Shown here in pieces: positions 49,789 through 58,815 of a stretch of DNA of 64,000 nucleotides (position 1 is the first letter of the stretch; each line of letters begins with the position of its first letter). Origin of the DNA: Artemisia argyi (taxonomy: Eukaryota; Streptophyta; Magnoliopsida; Asterales; Asteraceae); the NCBI GenBank assembly GCA_030686995.1, contig CM060686.1, positions 72,458,819-72,522,818 on the forward strand, given 5' to 3'. The position numbers and the translations under genes were made by a program. The notes below the pieces were generated by a model, which saw nothing but the letters and a program-made list of their open reading frames with translations, was not told the DNA's origin and did no database searches.

Positions 49789-51349
49789 TCAGTCAATGCA
49801 CCGCATCTTATGGAAGAAGATGCGCCGTATCTAGCCTGGAATTGGTATGGGTCAGAAAGATTAGATGCGTCGCATCCTTAAACAGGGATGCACCACATTA
49901 AATAAACTGATAGAAGGATTATAGTTCAGAATAAAATGCAGAAAAAATAAAAACAGATATGACATGTGCAGGATACGTCGCATCTATTGATATAGATGAG
50001 CCGCATCTGCTATCGGTCTGACAGACTCGACAGCAAAAAAAATAAAGATAAATCCGGGTTGTCTCCCGGTAAGCACTTTTCTTTATTCCAGAGTCTTCAA
50101 GTTAGACTCACGTTCAGCTTCTATTTTGTATCAAGGAGATCTTTAATCTCCATCTCTTTCTTAATTCAATTGTCAAGTAACCAAACATTATGTCCAATAA
50201 TTGGAACATCTTTGACACTAATCCACCACTAGTAGTTATTCCATTCAGGTCGTGCCTTTGGAACAAAGCTCCTTTAATCACCTTCGACAATTGGTGCACT
50301 TCAATCGTCAATTCTCTAATTATATTGTTTTGTTCTTTCAGCAACAGTTCATTGATGAAAGTTTCCTTCTAATGATGCCCTTTATCACATTTGTGGGTGA
50401 ACTTAGATACAATCTCATCGATTGTAAGTTTGATCCTTGGTCCTCCGAACCAGCTTGGGGAAATATCAATCATGATTCCTGAAACACAAAACAGATAGGC
50501 TTCGCAGTAAAAATTTTCTAAGAGACAAGAAAGACTGATTAGAATTTTCTCCGTTTGGGATAGATAAAAGTTGCTGATATCTGCAGACGATGCGCCGTAT
50601 CCCAAAAGTAGGATGCGCCATATCTTATTACGTTAAAAATTAAATTAGACTTTTATTAAGAAAAATGATGCGACGTATCTGTAAAAACCTAGAAATTCAA
50701 TTATAGTGCGTTTGTGATATCCGTTGTATGATTAACACAAACTGAATTTGTCAATCCCGATAGACGTATCAACAATATTTGCACTCACTCGCAACAATTG
50801 ATTAGTGGTCCATGATATGAGGACTTTTCGCATAAACAACTTAGGCATATAATAATACAATCAAGGCAAGCATTCAGTTTACAAGTAATTGTCCATGATA
50901 AAAATAGTAGCATGCATCTCTTCCAAGTAGTTTTTAAAACAGTTAAACAAAAGTAGGGGCTATGAACTCATCGTAGTGCTCAGTAATGGTTTATAACAAT
51001 TGATAGTGTATAGCGACACCACGATCTTTAACAATGACCTACGAGAGTATAGTGACCGTGTCTTAGTATAATGTACAAAATAAGTGTACAAGTATATGTA
51101 AAGTCATTGACTTGATTAAGATGTTGTACATGCTATTAGCCTTTTATAAATAACATCATACTACCTTTCGGGCTATCAAAATCTAGAGGTCATGTAGTGA
51201 ACGTATGAGGAACCAGAACACTTTTAATTCGTAAATCCACAACCGTCGATAAGACACTCCGAAGAGGCCTCTTATGATTATGAAATTCCCTAGTGTTGTA
51301 GTACTTATCATTTATAAGTAAAAGTAATTAACGAAACAAATGTTATATA

Positions 51350-51602
51350 CTACCTCTGTCTCATATTAAATGTCCACTTTGAATTTTCAAAGTCTTGTTT
51401 TATCAACTTTGACTTTAATTATTTTTTTTGTGTTATATAATACTTGATGCAAAATATATGAATGAATTGAGTTTTAAATATATTTTCATTGATATAATTT
51501 TCATCAAGTATTATATAATACAAACAAAAATATTTAAGGTCAAAGTTAAATAAAAAAGACTAAAAAAGTCAAAAGTGGACATTTAATATGGGACGGAGGG
51601 AG
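51350..51602. mobile_element. Stowaway MITE
   Basis: 253 bp with terminal inverted repeats: CTACCTCTGTCTCATATTAA at the left and, on the opposite strand at the right, CTCCCTCCGTCCCATATTAA. TA is duplicated at 51348-51349 and 51603-51604. The CTCCCTCCGTCCC end and TA target identify the Stowaway group (Tc1/mariner). Internal arms (TCAAAGT...ACTTTGA) also pair. Confidence 0.95.
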
Positions 51603-51999
51603 TATAAACATTTGTCGTGCTTTGTCAATGACATTTGGTTTAACTAAGTGTGGTGTCGAAATGGTTTAAATTATGTGTCGTAAAATGGTTTAGAGTAACA
51701 TTCGTCAAGTGTAAATGTTACTAATTCGATATTTAAGTGTATTGTAATGAAATGATATTTGTAAATAAGTTAACCGCAATTTATAATACTTGTTGTGTAA
51801 AGTGTTCAAATGATTTTTATATACCATATTTGTTAATAAAATACCGCAGATCAAATACGAGTTGAGACTTTTTGAAAATAGTATTCATATAATCAATAAG
51901 TGATATGGTCATTTTTATATACTGTCGAGGCCGGGAAAATGAGTCAAATAAATGATCAAGTCTCAATAACAATTTCGGGTCATCAAGCCCAAGCTAACC

Positions 52000-52160
52000 G
52001 TGTTGCTAAATTCACAACCTTGAGACAACAACCAAGGCCATAGCCATGGCTACGTCTCGGCTAGAAGGCCTTGAGACAACAGCCTTGGCTGTGTCTTGGC
52101 CTCAAGAGATCAAAACGCCACAAAGACTCTATAGCCATGGCTGTTTTTATGGTCTAAACA
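52000..52160. repeat. Local tandem repeat in LTR-like sequence
   Basis: CCTTGAGACAACAACCAAGG (52018) and CCTTGAGACAACAGCCTTGG (52070) head two ~50-bp units, with CCATAGCCATGGCT near 52038 and TAGCCATGGCTG near 52130. No gene; the ORF at 52046-52297 is part of the repeat. Confidence 0.6.
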
Positions 52161-53335
52161 TGACCAATTGGTTTTTGCAATTTATAGCCTTTGTTATTCA
52201 CTTTCAGGCTAAACGTCTCGCGAAATTTAATGTAAAACATCTTTCTGAACAACTTTCGTGTTTGACACTTTCGACGATTCAAACCAGAAAAGGGTAAAAA
52301 CCGTGATTTATAGATCAGATCAAAAGATTTTTATTTCAGTACCTAATTTCATCTAGTAATCTTCATTTAGCTATAACTTTTTAACTATAAGCCCTTTTTA
52401 AGTGATTCAAAAACTCAAGTTCTTGTTTTTACTTTCTCTAACAGCTTATTAAGGTTATTTAAGTCCATGGCTTATGAATTTGTGTCAAACCTCATCACAA
52501 ATCACTAGTTACACACTAGTTATCTTGAAGGGTTTCTACACATGTTTTATCCATCTATTCCTATATGTACAACATCAATCATGTCATATTACATATACTA
52601 CTTATACATCATAAAAATACATCCAAAGATTATAAATTATTACAACCATATTGAATGATATGAAAAGTAAATAAATTTCTTACAAGGATTAGGTTGAGTG
52701 GTTACAAGAACAATCAAGCCTAAACCTCTTTTAAATCTCCAACTTGTTGATGAGATCAAATAAGTACATTTTATTAGCATCATTTATCCTATTTAATTGA
52801 CTTGTTTTATATTATTTTGTATGAGAATTGGTGCTTTAATGTTTACTTTAGTGATTCTCAGGTAAAAACAAGCAATTGGTGAAAGTTAATGATATTGGAC
52901 GAATTATGGAACTAAATGATCAAGATTTGAAAAGTCTACTGAAATTCAAGAGATGCGCCGTATCACTCTCAACAGATACGCTGAAACATCATACTTAGAT
53001 GAATTCGAAGACCATTGCCTGACTTTGAAGAATGCGTCACATCTAATTACAACATGCGCCGCATATGAAACTTTGGTCAACGAAGGATAAGCAACTTGTT
53101 ATACTCCAAAATACGCCGCATCTCCTTTACAACATGCGGCGTATCAGCTAAAGACTTCACCAGATACTATCCAAGACGTTAAAGAACATGCACCGCATAT
53201 AGAAAGAAGTTACGCCACATCTAAAGAAGGTGTACGAATATTCCAGAATATAATAATCTTGGACCCCACGCGAAGTTAAGTAGATGCGCCGCATCTATCA
53301 TCAAGATGCGCCGCATCGATCCCTCAGACAGAAAC

Positions 53336-53346
53336 TATAAATACCC
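53336..53346 (+). promoter_or_regulatory. TATA box of a putative LTR
   Basis: CTATAAATACCCC followed about 45 bases later by AAAACCCTAAGGAGACG, a frequent layout of LTR transcription starts. It lies just downstream of the palindrome cluster. The element borders could not be found. Confidence 0.45.
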
Positions 53347-55074
53347 CAAGACAGATACGAGTTTGAAGTGTACAGAAAAACCCTAAGGAGACGAATTCTG
53401 TCGAAGAAGCATCACAAGACAGGCTCCAAACGAAGATCTTAGAGCCGTAAGAAGGTCCTGCATGGGTATAATTCATTAAGTAGTTTTGTTTATTGTATTA
53501 GTAAGATTTAATCCATCAGGATTGATGGGCTTGTGGCCACCATACTGCTCCCTTTAAAATTGCTTTCACATCGGTTAAAGTTTATATGATTGAAGTTTTT
53601 GGTGACTTTTATTTGTGCATTGATAACCTCTGTGTTTTGTTAAGTCTTCTGAGCTACCATACCTGTTCCTCGCCTGCTTATCTAGTGTCTAGAAAATAGA
53701 ATAAACATAAGTAATCATTAAGAGTTTACTCGTTGATAATTAGGATCCAACGAGACAGATTAAATTACGATACTCATCATATAAAACTAGCAATAAAACA
53801 AGTGACAAGCTACTTAATTATAAGGACATGTCTTCTTACATGTTTCTACTATCTATTTGTGTACGTGATTGCTATTTACTGATTCGTTCTCATTAGTTTT
53901 ACTTTTATTGTTTATTAAATCTGTGTTAGTTTCTCAAGCTAAACCCCTGTTTTATTAGATTAGATTGTAAAACTAACCTAGATATTAAAATATTGATTAA
54001 ATTAACTAGATATTACGTTCCATTCTTAGTGTTAGACACTCTACTTACCACTATATACATATTGATCGGGTACACTGCTCGTTAAGTGTGTGTTAGTAAT
54101 AAGTCGGCTAAATATAAATGTAAAACTTGAAAAGGCTTAAACACCCTATGCTACACTGACATATCGCACACATAGCCTTAGAAAATCCTTGTACTAAGCC
54201 TTCTAATTCAGCCTTTGGCTTCTTGTGTAGCTCTTTAACTAGCCTTGGAATCACTAAAACAACTCTTGATCTACGTAGAACACACCATGGTCTTCATCTT
54301 CTTAGTATAACTTTTGTCTTGAATCAAAGTGATAAATGGTTATGGTGATTTAGGGGTGTACGGCAAAGAAAGGTAGAGGCAGAATTTTATGAGTTCTTGT
54401 CCAAGTTTGCATGTACAATTAAGGATAAGTGAGATAGATTTTAATATTGGGAGACATTAGTGTAAGACTTAGGACATGTGGTTTCATAAGACATCACCAA
54501 GACATGCAAAGTCTTGGTGTTTCTTTCTTTGGACGCCACTTCATATAATGAGATGGTGAGTGTTAATATTTTTGATAAGTATTAATCTTACGGGTTATAG
54601 TTTGGTCCCGATAATTACTAATGTTAAACCGTTAAGTCACGAAACTTAAAATTGAGCAACGTAAAAATGTAATACTTATAAAAATGTTAAAACTTATTAA
54701 TATACTCCAAGTATATTAAAAGTGTGATAAGCCTAACGAAGTGCGTTTATAATGTTAAAACCTAATAACGTAGGTCTGAGCACGCGTATTATGTAAGCAA
54801 TAAAATATTTACGTAAAAAATGACAAAGTGCCAATAGTTCATATAAAATATGACTATTGATGAAATATGAGTATTTTGGACACATAGACTTATCATAGTC
54901 TTGTGTTAGTTGCAAGAAAAGTTTACACGATTAAACTTGCGTGATTACATATAAAAGTAATTTAAATTTTAAAACACATAAAAGTAATTTAAATTTTAAA
55001 ATTTAAAAGTAATACTATATGACATAAAAAAATAGTAATCAAATCAATTTGCTTGTTGAGTTTATTGTTGTGTC
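53347..55074. other. Intergenic/repeat DNA, no gene
   Basis: No domains, no exon structure. The first ~700 bases are probably the rest of the LTR-like sequence; the rest (54130-55070) is AT-rich with a short duplicated CATAAAAGTAATTTAAATTT (54947-55008). Confidence 0.45.
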
Positions 55075-55079
55075 GATAC

Positions 55080-55455
55080 TGTTGGATAAAATCTCGACAA
55101 CAATCCGAAATTTGATCGCGGAACGCTAGAACGCGAGTTGTATCGAGCACACGTAGCAAACACGAGAGACTACAAAAGACCGACAAGAATATGCACACGA
55201 TATACCCTCAACGAACCCTTTATTAATACCAATAAAGCTTTTACAATTGAGGAAGAAGAATGTTTTAAAAACTAGCATCCCCCCTCATCTCTATTTATAG
55301 AGATGAGGGGGTAGAAACCTTAGCTTGCAAGCCAAGTAACTAGTTTCCTAATCTAAGTACAATGCTAAACTTTATTTAAACTAAATATAATTAATCCCCT
55401 TATTATTGTCTAAGTCACATTTAACCCTCTTAAGTATTGCTACTAACACATAACA
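55080..55455 (-). repeat. 3' LTR of the gag-only Copia
   Basis: 376 bp, one C longer than the partner in the CCCCCC run near 55282. Bordered by GATAC on its left. Confidence 0.95.
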
Positions 55456-55632
55456 ATTTCCACCTTAGGAGTAATACTTAGGCATTAACGATACTCAGCA
55501 TCTGCAACCAACGTTGGAACCTCGAACCGGGGACCGCCTTGTAAACCAGGCCTTGTACTTTAGTAAATTCCAGAGTTTACCTTTCTTAGACTCCTTCACT
55601 TTCTTCTTTTCAGCAGCATTACCCTCTGCACC

Positions 55633-56202
55633 CTATTGACCAGGTACTCCGGTTACCGTAATGTCCGCCCCCACCTTTATACCAAGGTGTAATTTTTCCT
55701 GCTCCTTTACCAAGCATTCTGTGTTTGTCTTTTCTTCAAGTTGTTTAACCTTCAACTTTCTTTGAGCCACTGCAGCATCATCGTTACTAACCTGAACAAC
55801 CTCAGCTTCACGATTCCCATGAGCTCCCTGCAGTTCCACCTCAAACCAAATACGTTCATCAACCTGTACTCCATGGACTCCTGTTTTAACACCAGGACCA
55901 AGTTGTTTCAACCCAACTTGTTTATTACCAAGTTGTTTGAATCCAACTTGTTTTGAACCTCCATGCTTTTGTACACCAAAAGTCGTCACTTTTGCTTCAA
56001 GAGTATACACACAGTTCTCTTTCCTGATCCCAGTCATCATAACCCGACAACCTTTGATCACCTTGACTCTACCCATCTGCATCTTCACAGTATAACCCTC
56101 TTTTTCAAGAGTACCCAATGAAATCAAGCTTTTTCTTAACCCTGGAACATACCTGACATCTTCCAGTATAAAGCTTGAACCATCATGCAACTGTATCTTC
56201 AC
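55633..56202 (-). CDS. C-terminal part of the gag-only Copia polyprotein
   Basis: 189 codons from MKIQLHDGSSFILEDVRYVP, continuing RKSLISLGTLEKEGYTVKMQ and the GAG-pre-integrase start ENCVYTLEAKV. In full Copia elements the zinc-binding W(L/H)xxLGH motif and integrase would follow. Instead there is a Gly/Gln/Lys repeat (KQVGFKQLGNKQVGLKQLG) and a hydrophilic tail (VELQGAHGNREAEVVQVSND, AVAQRKLKVKQLEEKTNTE, VTGVPGQ). This tail recurs in Asteraceae proteins as far as I remember, so the structure is a family trait and not a private deletion. The offset from the upstream ORF (56202 vs 56206) is a frame change, by mutation or programmed shift. Confidence 0.7.
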   Translation of the reverse strand: MKIQLHDGSSFILEDVRYVPGLRKSLISLGTLEKEGYTVKMQMGRVKVIKGCRVMMTGIRKENCVYTLEAKVTTFGVQKHGGSKQVGFKQLGNKQVGLKQLGPGVKTGVHGVQVDERIWFEVELQGAHGNREAEVVQVSNDDAAVAQRKLKVKQLEEKTNTECLVKEQEKLHLGIKVGADITVTGVPGQ

Positions 56203-56205
56203 TTT

Positions 56206-57189
56206 TCATGTCCCTCTGATAGTGCATGTCCTGTTATCACCTAACTGAACTGAACCACCATCAACATCCTTGAAGTCATACAAGGAATCCCTCCTAGGTG
56301 TCATATGATAAGACCCACCTGAATCCATTACCAATTCAGTCATCTCATCATTCCCGACCACCATTAAGGCTTCTCCAAAGTAGGCGTTACCCTCGTCATC
56401 AGAAGAATCAGAATCCTGATCATGCTTACCCTTCTTGACGAACCCACTTGACTTCTTCCTTGGACAGTCTCTCTTCAGATGATCCTCTGAATGACATATG
56501 AAGCACTTGAGTTTACCAGTTCCACCCCTTGACTTAAACCGCGAACTTCCACCAGAATGAGCTTTCCTTGAATGATCTGACCCTCCCCTTACATATAACC
56601 CGTCACCAGTATCTTCCTTTGTGCCTTCGGTTCTTTTCTTCAACTCTCTTGAATTCAGAGTCGCCAGAACATCCTCCATTGTCAAGGATTCCCTCCCATA
56701 CAACAATGTCTCCACAAAGTTTTCATAAGACGATGGCAACGATGTAAGTAACATAAGAGCCTGATCCTCATCCTCAATCTCGATATCAATATTCGCCAAA
56801 TCAAGTATCAACTTATTAAACTCATCTATATGATCACCCAGTTTCGTACCTGGACTCATATAGAATGTATATAGCTTCTTCTTCAGATACAGTCTATTTG
56901 CTAAGGACTTAGTCATATAAAGACTAGTCAGTTTTGTCCAAATTCCTGCAGCAGATGTTTCCTTGGTAACTTCCCGTAAAACCCGGTCTCCCAAGCATAG
57001 AATCAAGGTAATGTATGCCTTCTTCATCAAAGCAGCCTTTTCACCTGCTTCCATGTCCGCGGGTAATGTCTCTAATGCAGCATCACATCCGAGCTGTACC
57101 ATTAAAGCACGCATCTTTATTTGCCATAACCCGAAGTCATTCTTCCCATCGAATTTCTCGATGTCAAACCTAGTTATAGAACTAGTCAT
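56206..57189 (-). CDS. Gag plus protease start of the gag-only Copia
   Basis: 327 codons. The gag domain runs MTSSITRFDIEKFDGKNDFG, WQIKMRALMVQLGCDAAL, AYITLILCLGDRVLREVTKE, IWTKLTSLYMTKSLANRLYL, GDHIDEFNKLILDLANIDIE and ALMLLTSLPSSYENFVETLL. The CCHC knuckle CFICHSEDHLKRDC comes next, then the protease motif LVMDSGGSYHMTPRRD (Asp of DSG). It ends with TGA (after TCTIRGT) directly before the next ORF: TGA at 56206-56208, then AAAG, and ATG within AAAGTGAAGATAC context at 56202 in another frame. No internal stop, so the particle protein may still be made. Confidence 0.85.
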   Translation of the reverse strand: MTSSITRFDIEKFDGKNDFGLWQIKMRALMVQLGCDAALETLPADMEAGEKAALMKKAYITLILCLGDRVLREVTKETSAAGIWTKLTSLYMTKSLANRLYLKKKLYTFYMSPGTKLGDHIDEFNKLILDLANIDIEIEDEDQALMLLTSLPSSYENFVETLLYGRESLTMEDVLATLNSRELKKRTEGTKEDTGDGLYVRGGSDHSRKAHSGGSSRFKSRGGTGKLKCFICHSEDHLKRDCPRKKSSGFVKKGKHDQDSDSSDDEGNAYFGEALMVVGNDEMTELVMDSGGSYHMTPRRDSLYDFKDVDGGSVQLGDNRTCTIRGT

Positions 57190-57746
57190 TCTTCTTATAC
57201 CTTGCTAAAAACCTTGTCAAGTTGTTTCTTAACCAACTTTACCGACAAGCCTCACAAGCTGTGTGCAATATTCTTCCTTGTTGCTATAAACCCTTCTTGC
57301 AAATCGAATAAATTAGAATAACCCTAAACCCTCGATTTCGAACAAGCAAACCTGATCGTACACTTGAAACCCAAGAAAACCACGATCAAAACTTGAACCA
57401 CAAGAAAAATAATTAAACCCGCAACAAGTAACCTTCGTACTTATTGTTTTTATAAAATAAAAACTATAAAAGTGAAGTGGATTAAAAAATCCAAAAACCC
57501 TTTGACGATTGTAACTAGAAACAAACTTTCACATGCATATACACATGCATGCATGTACAAAGTATAAAACCCTTTTGTCGTTTCTATTTTTGCAAAACAA
57601 CCTGCCAAATAAAAGTCAAACCTTCTTTTTCCTCTCGTCACCGATCGCTACTCTAAAGACCGATTCGAAACCCGAAACTGAACCTCGATATCTCGATCTA
57701 GCACTCGAACTTCGATGACCACAATAACCGTGGCTCTGATACCACT

Positions 57747-58121
57747 TGTTGGATAAAATCTCGACAACAATCCGAAATTCGATCGCGGAACGCTAGATCG
57801 CGAGTTGTATCGAACACACGTAGCAAACACGAGAGACTACAAAAGACCGACAAGAATATGCACACGATATACCCTCAACGAACCCTTTATTAATACCAAT
57901 AAAGCTTTTACAATTGAGGAAGAAGAATGTTTTAAAAACTAGCATCCCCCTCATCTCTATTTATAGAGATGAGGGGGTAGAAACCTTAGCTTGCAAGTCA
58001 AGTAACTAGTTTCCTAATCTAAGTACAATCCTAAACTTTATTTAAACTAAATACAATTAATCCCCTTATTATTGTCTAAGTCACATTTAACCCTCTTAAG
58101 TATTGCTACTAACACATAACA
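57747..58121 (-). repeat. 5' LTR of the gag-only Copia
   Basis: 375 bp. It contains a perfect inverted repeat CCCTCATCTCTATTTATAGA...GATGAGGG (57947-57976), also in the other LTR, spanning the minus-strand CTATAAATAG TATA box. Confidence 0.95.
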
Positions 58122-58126
58122 GATAC

Positions 58127-58495
58127 GCGTTGTGTGCGATTTTTACGTTTTGCGAGATATCGTTTTGTTAAATAGACATAGGTGAACGAAGACGTTCAGA
58201 GAGTAATAATTCAAAGTAGAGTGAATTATTTAATTTGGAAAAATTTACTTGTTAACTACCGGTTACAATAATTACTTTTATGTTACGGTAAAAGTAAAAT
58301 AGTCAAAAGTCAAAGTCAAAAGGCAAAATAGTCATTTTGACTTACGAAAATTTACGGATTGGTACATCCCACTCAATAGGTTTCCATTCACCCATTTTGA
58401 AACAAATTCAATTTATAACTTTTTACATAAAATATTCAATTTTGATTTTTTTAATGCGTACATATTTTTGACGCAAAGGGTTCGGTAAATTTGTA

Positions 58496-58499
<4 letters not shown>
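58127..58499. other. Upstream region of PYRD, nothing else assignable
   Basis: AT-rich intergenic DNA between the retrotransposon and the T tract. CAAAAGTCAAAGTCAAAAGG (58301-58320) is a simple GTCAAA repeat. No gene. Confidence 0.5.
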
Positions 58500-58527
<28 letters not shown>

Positions 58528-58650
58528 GAACGAAGATTAATTTCATTAAATTTGAGTTAAAAAGATCAATGAAACAACGAGAAGCAGTAATCTTCAAATG
58601 AGACAAAGGTTAAAAACAAAAAAATTGAAAAAATAGAAACAAAAAGTACC
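58500..58650 (-). mobile_element. LINE-like 3' tail candidate
   Basis: On the minus strand, TTTAATGAAATTAATCTTCG followed by TTC and about 27 A. A 'TAATGAAATT...(A)n' end is common in plant L1 LINEs. No ORF2 is visible, so only the tail would be present. It lies between the gag-only Copia and the dehydrogenase gene. Confidence 0.4.
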
Positions 58651-58805
58651 AAACTTATAAAAAAACACAAACCAAAAGTAGGTAAAGTACAACTTAACCA
58701 AAAAAGGGGTTAAGGGTTACAATAGCGTCAAAACAAAGTCAAAGTACTGAAGAACACTCACTCACTCGCTAACTGACTGTGTGTTGTAGTTGTAGGTAGA
58801 ATTTT

Positions 58806-58815
58806 TATATAAATA
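58806..58815 (+). promoter_or_regulatory. TATA-like word directly before the PYRD start codon
   Basis: TATATAAATA abuts the ATG at 58816. At that distance it cannot be the TATA box for a transcript including this ATG unless transcription begins well upstream; a CT-rich ACTCACTCACTCGC at 58755 could be initiator-like sequence. Listed because it affects choice of start. Confidence 0.3.

Larger units (their letters stand above)
49789..53320. repeat. Dispersed palindrome family ATGCG(C/T)CGCAT
   Basis: About fifteen copies of GATGCGCCGCATC or one-to-two-base variants, often in pairs 20-30 bases apart: 49789-50010 (six), 50588-50680 (three) and 52950-53320 (at least nine). The arms ATGCG and CGCAT are exact reverse complements around one base. 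The right cluster precedes a TATA box at 53337, so it may be the U3 of an LTR. At 50045-50080 CCGGGTTGTCTCCCGGTAAGC resembles a word known from Athila-like elements (memory, weak). Minus-strand ORFs at 50114-50605 are unrecognised. Confidence 0.7.
55080..58121 (-). mobile_element. Gag-only Copia element (TR-GAG type) with two LTRs
   Basis: 3,042 bp. The LTRs 55080-55455 and 57747-58121 start TGTTGGATAAAATCTCG and end ACACATAACA. Target duplication GATAC lies at 55075-55079 and 58122-58126. The perfect primer site TGGTATCAGAGC is at 57733-57744 (minus) and a purine-rich AAGGTGGAAAT lies before the 3' LTR. Only gag, a protease start and an unusual C-terminal part are encoded; integrase, RT and RNase H are absent, so it depends on another element's pol. 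The LTRs differ at about six of 375 sites plus one base gap (~1.6%, hand count), making it the youngest insertion here. Inserted about 0.7 kb upstream of the dihydroorotate dehydrogenase start codon. Confidence 0.93.

Noticed and set aside
50114..50605. Minus-strand ORFs as a gene
   Set aside because: Two overlapping short frames with no recognised domain, within palindrome-rich repeat DNA; left as unassigned.
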